A DNA stretch of 64,000 bases, from the NCBI GenBank assembly GCA_039881045.1, contig JAYWVB010000027.1:372001-436000 (forward strand). The letters are read 5' to 3'. Source of the DNA: Chaetomium olivaceum (lineage: Eukaryota > Ascomycota > Sordariomycetes > Sordariales > Chaetomiaceae). The translations under genes and the position numbers were made by a program. The first letter of the stretch is position 1. Every line of letters begins with the position of its first letter. The notes below the pieces were generated by a model. The model did not search any database. It saw nothing but the letters and a program-made list of their open reading frames with translations, and was not told the origin of the DNA. Below, one piece after another: positions 45,953-56,071 of the stretch.

Positions 45953-47496
45953 ATGTCGGCGCAGATCCCAATTGCTGTAGGATCCCCTTGTCTACCCCAG
46001 CCCCCTCCCTTCACCGCCGATGACCGTCAACTAAGACGTATCTTTAGGTCAGTCACCGCGTGAGCGAGCGGGCAAAACAGATCCTGGATGTTGTTGCCAA
46101 GTTTGTTGAGGAAGACTGCATCCCGTAAGTCAACAACCAGCCATATCACATCATCACAATGCATCCTGGTCCCTGGTCTGATGCCCTCTTAGCGCCGATG
46201 CCGTCTATGAAGCCCAGATTGGTTCGGGGGATGCGAGATGGAACTCTCACCCGCCAATTCTGGAGGACCTCAAGAAGAAGGCTCGGTCGCTCGGCCTTTG
46301 GAACATGTTCTTGCCCAAGGGCCACTACAAGGAGTCGCCGGGGTGGACCAACCTTGAGTATGGCCTGATGGCTGAGTGGCTGGGCAAGTCGAGGACCGCC
46401 TCTGAGGCCGTCAACTGCGCCGCCCCAGACACGGGCAACATGGAGGTGTTGGCCAAGTACGGCAACGACGCGCAGAAGGCCAAATGGCTGAAGCCCCTGA
46501 TGGACGGCGAAATCCGCTCGGCTTTCTTGATGACGGAACCCCAGGTCGCTTCTTCGGATGCTCGCAACATTGAGTTGAAGATTGAGCGGGACGGCGACCA
46601 CTACGTGCTGAACGGCCAGGTATGAGCATCCATATGCCAGGTGCTCACGTCCAAGCTAACATTCGAATTAGAAATGGTGGTCCAGCGGTGCCGGTGACCC
46701 GCGCTGCAAGGTCTACATTGTCATGGGCAAGAATGACGCCGACAACAAGGATCCTTACAGGCAGCAATCCGTCATCATCGTGCCCGCGGGGACTGAGGGT
46801 ATCACCATCCACCGTATGCTCTCAGTCTATGGATACGACGATGCGCCCCACGGCCACGGCCACATCACCTTCAAGAATGTCCGGGTACCGGCCGCCAACC
46901 TCGTGCTCGGCGAGGGTCGCGGCTTCGAGATCATTCAGGGTCGTCTTGGCCCGGGCCGCATCCACCACGCGATGCGGACGATTGGCGCGTCCGAGAGGGC
47001 CCTGGAATGGATGCTCATGCGGATCAACGACCCGAAGAAGACAACCTTCGGCAAGCAGCTGCGCGAGCACGGCGTCATCCTGGAGTGGGTAGCCAAGTCC
47101 CGGATCGAAATCGACGCGGCGCGGCTCGTCGTGCTCAACGCTGCCATCAAGATGGACGACCACGGGCCCAAGGCGGCGCTCAAGGAAATCGCTCAAGCGA
47201 AGGTTCTCGTCCCGCAGATGGCGCTGACCGTCATTGACCGGGCCGTGCAGTCGTTTGGCGGCGCGGGCGTCAGCCAAGATACGCCATTGGCCAGCATGTG
47301 GGCCGGCATCAGGACGCTGAGGCTGGCGGACGGTCCCGACGAGGTGCACCTGCAGCAAATGGGCAGGAATGAAAACAAGCGTGGCAAGGCCGTTGCCGAG
47401 AAGATTGCCGCGCAGAAGGCCAAGTCCGAGCAGCTGATGAAGCAGTACGGTGTAACGCGGACCGAGATCGGGTCCAACATCAAGCGATCGTCTTAG
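45953..47496 (+). CDS. Acyl-CoA dehydrogenase (ACAD10/11-like)
   Basis: Exons are 45953..45976, 46048..46124, 46193..46619 and 46672..47496; 450 aa. The flavoenzyme family oxidises acyl-CoA at C2-C3 in beta-oxidation. Visible blocks are LGLWNMFLPKGHYKESPGWT, CAAPDTGNMEVLAKYGN, the FAD/substrate segment AFLMTEPQVASSDARNIE, KWWSSGAGDPRCKVYIVMG, FGKQLREHGVILEWVAKSRI, and the C-terminal AVQSFGGAGVSQDTPLASMW and LRLADGPDEVH. The protein covers only the dehydrogenase part of ACAD10/11, without the kinase-like domain of animal proteins. No C-terminal SKL-type peroxisomal signal is present (it ends KRSS), and the N-terminus is too short for a clear mitochondrial presequence, so location is unresolved. 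Confidence 0.92.
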
Positions 47497-48014
47497 AAAC
47501 CTGGCTGTGACTCATGTTTCTGTTTGTATACACTAGTTATCTACTTAGGACAACCCAATATACACTAGGTACTTAAATGATGCCCGGGGATTCTCCCGTG
47601 TTCAGTTCCTTTGTTGGCCGGTTGATCCCGTCTCGTTTGGAGCTCAATTGGTTGCGGGAGTCATTGACCTCCCTCCGGTTTTCCCGCGGTTTGCTCGCCA
47701 AGGCGGCAGGGATAGGGTTTTATGGGCCCGCTGTTCATGCTGTTGCCCGGCCAATGCAGCCAAAACCGGAAATGTGTTTTCTCAGTCTTTTTCTGCAGCC
47801 TGACTGAGCCATGCAACAACCACATTCCTTGAGGTCAATTTAAGCCCGGATACCTGCCATCAGTCTGCCGTTTGCTCCTTCCCACAAGCAACTATCAACA
47901 ACCGCCTGTAATTTTCCGCTTTTCTTCGCACTAAACCGCAAACTCCAGCTCGATTCCTAGCTCGCATCATCCGTTCCCAACAACCGAGTCCACGCACACA
48001 AATACCTAGCAACA
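47497..48014. promoter_or_regulatory. Intergenic region upstream of SPO12
   Basis: A 518-bp stretch between tandem genes: the 3' flank of the dehydrogenase and the promoter and leader of SPO12. Pyrimidine-rich near the SPO12 start. No gene seen. Confidence 0.4.
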
Positions 48015-48562
48015 ATGTCCTCTGCCAACGTACTCGCCGCTCGGGACGTTAACACGTCGATGCCTACCCACGGCCAGAACCACACCGAGACCGACGGGAA
48101 CACCAAGCCCGATGTTATGAGCATGGAGCACCACCGTCAAGTCTTTCAGTCCAAGATGGAGCAGGGCGAGTAAGTGGTTTCCCACCAACCTTTGACAAAC
48201 AATCTCCAGGGTGCCAATAGCTAACCTCGGCTGTCTCCAGGAACAAAACCTTCATCTCCCCTTCGGACAACATCATGAGCCCCTGTACGGCCAAGCTGTC
48301 GGCCTTCCGCAGCAAGCAGGTCGGCAAGTACGTCACCACCGCTTCCCCCCCCTGCCTGCGATCAATGCTATGGCGCCCACCCAACCTACCCACAACAGAA
48401 AGCTAACAGATATCTCCCTTCTACAGGGTCAAGCCAAAATCGCTCTTCGCCCAGGCGTCAGCTAAGAAACTCGGCGCCGACGGCAGCAGCAGCAACGGTG
48501 GCGCACTCTTTGCTAGCAAGCCCGCGCCGACGGCACAGCGCGACAACCCGTTCGGTAACTGA
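48015..48562 (+). CDS. spo12: SPO12-like mitotic exit regulator
   Basis: Exons are 48015..48169, 48241..48327 and 48427..48562; 125 aa. Spo12 family proteins are small nuclear/nucleolar factors that promote mitotic exit (FEAR network in yeast). The defining block ISPSDNIMSPCTAKLSAFRS falls mostly in the second exon, followed by VGKVKPKSLFAQ. The remainder is low-complexity and Ser/Ala-rich, ending RDNPFGN. The SP sites in the block are the phosphorylation sites known in yeast; their use here is inferred. The gene is too split for any exon to stand out as a long open frame, but splice phases and the motif agree. Confidence 0.9.
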
Positions 48563-49000
48563 GTTGGTTGCTCACTCGTGGCGGTCTATACATCTTTGCT
48601 TTATTTTTCTTCCTCTTCGACCGCTTGAGGACCTTGGCGGTTTATCCCGCCGAGGCATTTCTTGGCTGACGCCTGTTCCTATCTTTCTTTCCTTTGTCTC
48701 TTCTTCTGCTGCTTTGACATAGAAGGCATGGTTTGTTTTGCTGCCGAGGAGAGGGACGGGTTGGTTGGTTGGGTCTACCATGGGGCGTTCTGGGAGAATC
48801 TGCTGCTGTTGGGTTTTGTCTTGCTCTTGGTATGAAGGGTCTTTATTATCAGGGTACAGGGAGGGGTGAGGGTGGCTTATGACTGGGTATGACGGGAGAC
48901 ACGCACATGCCAAAAACATGGGGTATCAATATCACGGGACTTTTCCTCTAACCGAGACGCTGTAAAACACTCTCTTCTCATTTCCTTGACACCTGCCCAA
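48563..49000. other. Convergent 3' flanks, SPO12 / DRG1
   Basis: A 438-bp spacer between two gene ends. T-rich on the SPO12 side. No gene seen. Confidence 0.4.
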
Positions 49001-50406
49001 CTACGCCTTCCACCCGCTGACTATGTACACTACATCCTCGTCCGCTACGGGATGCCCCAACCCCACCCTCTGCGGGATATGCCTCGCGCTGGCGCCCCAG
49101 ACCAAGGCGTACTTGAACGTATCCTTGAGCGTCCGGTGGATGCGGTCGCAGACGTCCTCGATGGTGCTGTTGCTGCGCACGATGAGCGCCTCGGTGCAGT
49201 CCGGGTCGACGCCCTTGCGCTTGGTGTAGATGCGGATCAGGTTGAGCTCCTTCCAGCAGCGGTCGATGACGTCCTGGATGCCGAGATCGAGCTCGCAGCT
49301 CATGACCACTGTGTGGGGCTCGCGCGCCAGCTTGTCGAGGAAGTCGAGCGACACGCTATCGATCTTGTTGTATACGTACAGGCAGTTGATGTACTTGCGG
49401 TGGTCCTTCATGATGACGTCGATCAGGTCGTCTACCGTGCAGTTCTCGTCGCGCACCAGCACCTCGCAGTTGAGCATCTTGTAGTCGCGCAGGATGTTCA
49501 TGATCATCTTCTCGTCGAGGCCCTTGGGCGGGGACTGGAATGTGATCTTCATGCCGCCGGCCTTTTTGGGTTTGAGGTAGATGTTTCTGGTTGGATGTAA
49601 GTGAGAAGCGCGAGTGCGAGGGGTTGGTCAGTGGGCCAAACTCACGGTGGCTGGCGGTTCAGCCGGATTCCTACTGCTTCTAACTCGGCTTCGAGCAATG
49701 CCCTCTGCTCGGCCCTCTTTGTCGCGTCGAGGACCATAAGAATCAGATCGCTCGTCTTGGCCGCCGAGATGACCTGCCGCCCTCGCCCCTTGCCTTCTGA
49801 AGCGCCTTCGATGATACCGGGTAAGTCGAGGAGTTGAATTTCAGCGCCGCCATACTCGAGGACGCCGGGAATGGCGGTAAGTGTTGTGAAGGCGTATGAG
49901 GCAACCTCAGACTTGGTTTTGGTAACCTTGGAAAGGAACGTCGACTTGCCCACCGAAGGGAAGCCGACCAGCGCTATCCGGGCATCACCGCTCTTACTGA
50001 CATCGAAACCAGCTCCACCACCACCACCTGCTCCCGGTCCTGGTTCCAACAGCTGGGCGCGAAGCCGCGCAAGTTTTCTTCGCACGGTTAGCACTTACAA
50101 ATATGATGAAATAATGGTCACTCACTCACCCTTTAGGAGACCCAGATGATATTCTGGCGCAGGCTCGTTAGCAATACAATTCGTAACGGAGCCCTCGAAT
50201 CCGAGGTCATGTCACAGCGCATACCGGTTGCCTTATTTTCTGTGGCACATATCAGTCTCATCGAATTCCGGGCCGAGCGAGTTTTGGCGGTACAAACTCT
50301 GGGTCTTCCTCATCTCCTCCTCAATCCTACACTTGTCAGTCCATGCCCCGCAAGGACTCGATAGATGCATTCCTTACTCCTTGATTTTTTCCGTGATGTT
50401 CACCAT
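49001..50406 (-). CDS. rbg1: Developmentally regulated GTP-binding protein DRG1/RBG1
   Basis: Exons are 50378..50406, 50298..50326, 50225..50239, 50130..50153, 49646..50077 and 49001..49586; about 371 aa corrected. DRG GTPases associate with translating ribosomes through a DFRP/Tma46 partner. The start MVNITEKIKEIEEEMRKTQ and NKATEYHLGLLKG is assembled from four exons of 29, 29, 15 and 24 nt. GTPase motifs are GFPSVGKST (G1), DLPGIIEGASEGKGRG (G3) and YNKID (G4), and a TGS domain follows (WGASARHIPQRVGLGHPVAD). At the fifth exon the best acceptor (after a CTAAC branch site, exon start 50077) puts KLARLRAQ one base out of frame, so one A is probably missing in the A4 run (T4, 50074..50077). 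A weaker TAAG acceptor 16 nt earlier would keep frame but add an atypical VLTVRR. Confidence 0.92.
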
Positions 50407-50952
50407 CTTGATGAATAGGGGGTTCAGGCCGCCCTTATTGGCTTCTACTGTTGCCCGAAAAAAGCAAAAGAAAATAGATAGCTGGATAACCGCACCTTGG
50501 TAGAATCCGGAAAGGCCTTGATGGGAACTTGTAGGTCGATGAATCCTAGTAGCCGTCGCCGTGCCCCACGTTTTAAGGTGGCAGAATTCCGAGGGGTACG
50601 TGGGGCGGGCGACCAGGCTTGCTCACCGCCTTCATCGTTCAGCCAAGTCGCCAAGCAGTGATCCTTGTTGCCCAGACTGACATCGTGAACTTGACCAGAT
50701 TACATAATCCTGCACGGGCAAGTTCTTGGACTTTCATGACCCAATCGCATGAGCAGCTTGCTTCAGGGTTTCGATATACAGATTACCTCTGAACAGATTC
50801 AACAAACCATCACCGCCGAGTTCTCGCCATCATATCGCTTCCCTTTCCAATCAACACCACCATACCGCGCATCGAGCATTGTATCACGGCCCGCCCATCA
50901 ACGCCAACCTTCCCAATATCCAGCTCGAACGCGACGGCGAGCAAACTCGGCC
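50407..50952. promoter_or_regulatory. Divergent intergenic region, DRG1 / CWC2
   Basis: A 546-bp divergent spacer. The CWC2 frame stays open upstream to an in-frame ATG at 50749, so part of this region could be coding if the longer start is used. Confidence 0.4.
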
Positions 50953-52282
50953 ATGGCCGAAGTAGAGACGAGGCCCGACACGGGCAGCGCAGTTGTTGAC
51001 GATGCCCAGGATGCGCAAGACGGCGCGCAGGAACTCGCGCTCGCCACAACAAACAACGAGGTGGCCCCCCCGACAGAGAAGAAAGTGAAGAAGATCATCA
51101 GGCGGAAGAAGCGCCCAGCGCGTCCACAAATCGACCCAGCTTTGATCAAGTCGGAACCGCCACCGCAGACGGGCACAGTTTTCAACATCTGGTATAACAA
51201 ATGGTCAGGTGGCGACCGGGAAGACAAGTATTTATCGCAGACGCATGCTAAGGGGAGATGCAACATCGCCCAGGACTCTGGGTACACGCGTGCTGATGCG
51301 CGGCCCGGGTCCTATTTCTGTCTCTTCTTTGCCAGGGGAATATGGTATGTTGCTTCCCATCCTCGATAGGTTCCTTTCATATGGATGATTACTGACAATC
51401 TGTAGCCCCAAGGGCCAGGATTGCGACTACCTCCACAGGCTGCCCGGCATTCACGACATCTTCAACCCGAACGTGGACTGCTTTGGCCGCGACAAGTTTA
51501 GCGACTACCGCGACGACATGGGCGGCGTCGGCAGCTTCACCCGCCAGAATCGCACCGTGTACCTTGGCCGGATCCATGTGACGGACGACATCGAGGAGAT
51601 CGTGGCACGGCATCTTGCAGAGTGGGGACAGATTGAGCGCGTCCGCGTGCTCAATACCAGGGGCGTGGCGTTTGTTACCTACACGAACGAGGCAAATGCG
51701 CAATTTGCAAAGGAGGCGATGGCCCACCAGTGCGTTCCTTTTTGAGATACTTTCATAATGCGCTTTTGGCTAACACATCCCAGGTCACTTGATCATGAAG
51801 AGGTCTTGAACGTCCGATGGGCGACAGCTGACCCCAACCCGATGGCGCAGAAACGAGAGGCTAGGCGGATCGAGGAGCAAGCAGCCGAGGCTATCCGGAA
51901 AGCCTTACCAGCAGAATTTGTTGCGGAAATCGAGGGCAAGGATCCAGAGGCGCGCAAACGGCGGAAGTTGGAGAGTAGTTATGGCCTGGAGGGATACGAA
52001 GCGCCGGACGAGGTGCACTTTGCGCGGGGGCCCAATGCTGTCAACCCGCGTGGTCGCGAAGGGTACGAACTGGAGCACGAACAGCGCTTGATGCTAGAAG
52101 CTGCGGAGGCTCAGATGGAGGAGGAGCAGCCCCAGGAGCAGAGCCAGCCACAGGCTGGGGGTATTCTTTCCGGCAACACGCTGGCTGCCTTGCGTGCGGC
52201 GCAAGTATCCGTCGCGTCAAAACCGAAGGCTGCCGCTCCGTCGGGGCCCTTGGTAGCCTACGACAGCGACGACAGCGATTAG
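50953..52282 (+). CDS. cwc2: Pre-mRNA splicing factor CWC2
   Basis: Exons are 50953..51344, 51406..51729 and 51784..52282; 404 aa. Cwc2 belongs to the NineTeen complex and contacts U6 snRNA and the intron in the spliceosome core. After an acidic/basic N-terminus (KKVKKIIRRKKRPARPQ) come the Torus domain (TGTVFNIWYNKWSGGDREDK) and a CCCH zinc finger split by the first intron (CLFFARGIC to CPKGQDCDYLHR). An RRM with RTVYLGRIHVTDD and RGVAFVTYTNEANAQF and the connector DVxNVRWATADPNP-like segment follow. The C-terminus ends in YDSDDSD. The Met at 50953 fits family starts. An in-frame ATG at 50749 would add 68 residues of no recognised type. Confidence 0.95.
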
Positions 52283-52481
52283 GAGATGGCAGGCGTATGT
52301 ACTTTGATAGCTGTACAACAATGATACCAGAGAACCCACCGTTAGCAGACCAGACAAACACACACACGCACACATTGACATCATTGACATCCCCCTTTGC
52401 CCCAAGTGAGTACATTTGAAACCAAACATTATATAATCCAATCCCCTCACCTTAGGTATGTATGTACATGTAGGTAGGTAA

Positions 52482-53599
52482 TCAACTATTAAAAATCCTC
52501 GAATACAAAGTCTCATGCCTCCCCACCCACAGATCCATCACCGTCACACTCTGCCCGGCCTCCTCCACCTTGGTCTCCCACTCCCGCTCCACCACCGCCG
52601 CCACCAGGCCCTGCACCGCCCCGCTCGCCAGCGTCTTTTGCGCCTGGTAGGGGCCGAACATGCCCGCCCGCACCGCCGCCGATACCAGCGCTTTCACGTG
52701 GCCCAGCATGAACACGTAGGCTGTCTGCTCGAGGCCCAGGCCGGCGAGGGAGCAGATCGCGCCGAAGAGCGGGCCGAGGTGCGCGGCGACGGGGGGTGGT
52801 AAGGGGGGGTCGTCGTTGGGGGGGGGTGGTGGTGGTGTGTGTGCTGTCGCCGTTGGTGAGGGCGGGTGTGTGAGGAGAAGAGGTGGTGGTGGTGGTGGTG
52901 GAGTTGGAGCTGGAATTGGAGTTTGGGCTCGAGCCGCTGCGCAGGAGGGCGGAAAACCCCCGCAGCGCCTCGTTCACGTCTGCATCGCCTCCCCCTCCTG
53001 CCACCACTCCCCGTTCGGCGAGGGCACCGGCGAAGGAGCGCTCCCAGATGGAGAGCAGGGCGCGGCCCTGGGCGACGGAGGCGCGCCGGCCGACGGTGCA
53101 CACGATGGCGGCGTCGAGGGCGGCGTCGAGGGCGGTGAGGTTGGCGAGGGAAGGGTTGCGGTGGGCGGCGAGGACGAAGGGGAGGGTGGTGGATGCGTAG
53201 GAGGAGATGGATAAGGGTAGGAAGGAGGCGAAGGAGGAGGGCTGGCCGAAGACGATTTTCTGGTGGGCGAGGTAGCTCTCGAGCCCGGAGGAGAAGGCGA
53301 AGCTGCCGGGGGGAGGGCCGAGTCCGAGAGGAGGAGGAGGAAGTGAGTTGGTGAGGTGAGGGTTGAGGTGAGGGGTTCTAAGAAAAGGGGTTAGGAAACT
53401 TGAATGGGATGAAAACGGGGGGTTTTGGTGATGTAAATGGTGAAGTGAAAGTGAGCCTACTTGCTAATGGTGGATGTGAGTTGGATGAGTGGCATGAGTG
53501 AAAGCGTTTGGCTTTGGCCTCCGCCAACCGGCGCTCAAGATCAGCTATTTCATCCTCTATTTCGTGTCCACTCTCACCGTTGATTTTAGAAACGATCAT
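52482..53599 (-). CDS. ureF: Urease accessory protein UreF
   Basis: Exons are 53461..53599 and 52482..53377; about 344 aa corrected. UreF with UreD/UreG loads nickel into urease. The start MIVSKINGESGHEIEDEIAD leads to LERRLAEAKAKR and then, after the intron (GTAGGC to CTTAG), HFLLLLSDSALP. That frame breaks at the G6 run 53308..53313: one more base is needed to reach GSFAFSSGLESYLAHQ, the UreF signature. A second break at the G9 run 52818..52826 (one base extra) is needed to pass from the Ser/Thr-rich insert into PLFGAICSLAGLGLEQTAY and the end SVTVMDLWVGRHETLYSRIF. The two changes cancel and the coding length is divisible by three. A low-complexity SNSSSNSTTTT insert lies between conserved helices. 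Confidence 0.85.
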
Positions 53600-53924
53600 T
53601 TTGACCAAATATTTTCTTGTTCCATGTTTAGAATTTGAGATTAGGAGGAGGGGATTTGGCTAAGAAGCCCGGTATAAAATTGATAAGCTTATCTGATCGC
53701 TGGCCCCTGAAGCATGAATCAATGACAAACGCTGTTCCCGCAACTTCCGACCCATGAATCCCGGCTCAACCCGGTGACGTAGAAAGGATACCCCTAACAC
53801 CATGCCAAGAACTCAACTGCCGTAACTCATCTCCCAGCAGTCCAGATATCCATAAAGCAATATGCAACAACAATCCAGTACTGACCAATGCCAACACCAA
53901 GGTCCAAACAACAACGGCAACAGC

Positions 53925-53982
<58 letters not shown>

Positions 53983-53992
53983 TCATCACACA
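53600..53992. promoter_or_regulatory. Upstream region of UreF and 3' flank of CUT12
   Basis: A 393-bp spacer between two minus-strand genes. It contains a long CAA/TTG trinucleotide run ending 11 bp before the CUT12 stop. Confidence 0.45.
53924..53981. repeat. CAA/TTG trinucleotide repeat (about 19 units) in the CUT12 3' flank
   Basis: An almost perfect CAA run on the plus strand (UUG in a CUT12 transcript) begins at 53924. The plus-strand frame gives polyAsn or polyGln in short orphan open frames with no support, so I treat it as non-coding. It lies 11 bp beyond the CUT12 stop and is likely polymorphic. Confidence 0.9.
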
Positions 53993-56071
53993 TTATGGCC
54001 GCGCATTCTCCTTATCCCGCCCAGCCTGCTGCAACAGCTTTCTCTCCGCTATCCTTCGCTGAATCCGAGCAAGCGCCGCCGCCTTCCGGTGTTCCGGCAG
54101 GGCAGTGCGCGATGTGTTCATCGTGCTCCAGATAGCACTATTCTGCGCATTCGCGCCACCGGCGTCGGGCGATGTGTCACTCTCGCTATCTCGCGACGAA
54201 GGGCGGACTGAGACTTTCCTCATCTGCTCGAGCGAGGTCTTGCGGGCACGTTTATCGCGAGACTCTGAAGCAAGGTCGCCTAGGGTAACCTTCCCCAGAG
54301 ATGTTGCTGCCCGATGCGTTCGTGATGGCCGGTCGGTCCGGCTGGGATAGGACCGGCCTTCTTTGGAGTGGGCAGAATGCCCACTTGATGCGGAACCGTG
54401 GCTGTCCTGGAGGTTTCCGCGGTCATCAAAGACGGTCGAGGCAGGCAGCCCCTTTGTGCCAAACTCGGCTTCGAGCTTCTCTCTCAGAGCCCGGGCTTGC
54501 GCCAGCGTTTCGTCATCATGGGATGCACGCTTGAGGTCATCTCTGCTGCGCTTCTCCCTTTGCCTCGTCTCCACCGGGGCTGTCGAGCCGACCGTAGCCT
54601 TCTCACCGGGCTTTTGTTTGAACCCATTGAAATCTTTTGATAACACCCGGGCGCCCTCCTTTTCTCCCGGCGCAAGCTTTCCGTCAAAGCTTTTCGCCCG
54701 CGTAGACCGTGTCGCTTGTCCTGGTTCTGCTCCGCCTCTCTTGAGCGAATCGACTTCCTCTTGAAGCTCCGAAATCTTCTCGTTCTTCTTTTGCAGGACC
54801 TGCTGGGCTTCAACATATCGAGACTTGGCGTCATCCTTCAGCTTTTCATAAGAGCCCTTGGAGTCCTCCAGTCTCTTCTCCAGGTCTTGGGTTCTTGTTG
54901 CGCTCTGAGACAGTTCCCTTGACAGTTTCCGATTTTCCTCGGCAAGCTTGCTAGCCCGTTGCTCGGCGAATTTCAAGTCAGACCTCAGTCGGTCTCGCTC
55001 CTCCTGCAGCTTTTCCAGCTCGCGAACCTGCGACCTAGCCCGCCTCAGCTCCCGTTGGGTTTCCATTAGCGTCCGCTGCGTCCGGGGCGATGCGGTCCGT
55101 TGTTGTCGTTGGCGTCCATCCCCATCTTCGTCAATGTTGGTCTGAAGCAAAGACTCCAACTCCTGCACTTGGATTTTGTACTCGGTGGCAAGAGCTGTCT
55201 GTTTCTTGAGTTCATCCATCAATATCGGGTCGCTTTCGCCTCCCTTTCTCCTGGTCGTGGATCCTGCCTGCCGGGCCATCTCAGCAACCTTTTCCTCCAT
55301 TGCCTTGACTTTTTCCTGCTCTTCCTTGAGCTTCTGGTTAAGCTCGAGCGCCTCAGTATCCTTCATCTTCGCATAAGACTTGGCGAGATGCTTGTACTTG
55401 ACCAGCTTCTCCATCTCCGTCTTTGCATCGTTGTGGTAAGTCTCAAAGTACGACTTCCAGTATTTGCCGGAGCGCGAGTGTGGCTCGTTGAGATCCGTCG
55501 TGACGTCGGCCTCAAAGTCTGATTCATCGTCCTCGACCTCCTCCCAAGCGTCTTCTGGCTCCTTTGCCTGGTAAGCGAAATCCTTCTCTTCCGTTCCGCT
55601 GTCTTTGGTGTTGCTCTTCCTGGAGCTTTCCATGGCTTGTTGCAACCTAGTCTTTGGCCGTGGTTGCGCCTCATCCCCGTTTCGATCGACCCATGGGCTT
55701 GGAAACTTCCCAGGGAACTCGTCCGGTATTCCGGTAGTACTGGCCCTTGCCGTCCCTCCTGAGCCTTGCTTCACATCATTACCGAACGAGACGCGCTTCC
55801 GGCGCGTCGTACCGGTACCGGGCGTGAGTAGTATACCCGCTGGTTTCGCTGGTGATTTATCCGTGGCTGGCGTTAAGTTGGCATTCTGCTGGGCTGTCTT
55901 GTCCTTCGCTGTCTTCACCGCGGCCCGGCGATCCTTAGCTGCGGGGGTACCGAAGAGGGCCGTTCTCAACGCGCGCACGGCAAACACGGGCGCAGGAGTG
56001 TCGGGAATGTCAATCTGAGTGGTGTCATCTGCGATTGTTTGTGAGTTCTCTATCCAAGGAGCCCTTCCCAT
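53993..56071 (-). CDS. CUT12-like spindle pole body protein
   Basis: A single exon of 692 aa. The Cut12 domain signature is present near residues 80-100 (GILLTPGTGTTRRKRVSFGN), as in S. pombe Cut12, which anchors at the spindle pole body and helps activate Polo kinase. After an acidic linker (AWEEVEDDESDFEADVTT) comes KYWKSYFETYHNDAKTEMEK. Long coiled coils follow (about residues 210-460, for example LRRARSQVRELEKLQEERDR). A basic Ser-rich tail follows, and the C-terminus has AALARIQRRIAERKLLQQAG. An RVSF-type motif in the signature could bind PP1, which is known for Cut12; that role is inferred here. The frame is intact. The gene is divergent from GCN2. Confidence 0.9.
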   Translation of the reverse strand: MGRAPWIENSQTIADDTTQIDIPDTPAPVFAVRALRTALFGTPAAKDRRAAVKTAKDKTAQQNANLTPATDKSPAKPAGILLTPGTGTTRRKRVSFGNDVKQGSGGTARASTTGIPDEFPGKFPSPWVDRNGDEAQPRPKTRLQQAMESSRKSNTKDSGTEEKDFAYQAKEPEDAWEEVEDDESDFEADVTTDLNEPHSRSGKYWKSYFETYHNDAKTEMEKLVKYKHLAKSYAKMKDTEALELNQKLKEEQEKVKAMEEKVAEMARQAGSTTRRKGGESDPILMDELKKQTALATEYKIQVQELESLLQTNIDEDGDGRQRQQRTASPRTQRTLMETQRELRRARSQVRELEKLQEERDRLRSDLKFAEQRASKLAEENRKLSRELSQSATRTQDLEKRLEDSKGSYEKLKDDAKSRYVEAQQVLQKKNEKISELQEEVDSLKRGGAEPGQATRSTRAKSFDGKLAPGEKEGARVLSKDFNGFKQKPGEKATVGSTAPVETRQREKRSRDDLKRASHDDETLAQARALREKLEAEFGTKGLPASTVFDDRGNLQDSHGSASSGHSAHSKEGRSYPSRTDRPSRTHRAATSLGKVTLGDLASESRDKRARKTSLEQMRKVSVRPSSRDSESDTSPDAGGANAQNSAIWSTMNTSRTALPEHRKAAALARIQRRIAERKLLQQAGRDKENARP

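Noticed and set aside
53888..54211. Plus-strand open frame with polyGln from the CAA repeat
   Set aside because: It consists of the microsatellite plus the antisense of the CUT12 C-terminus, with no conserved sequence.
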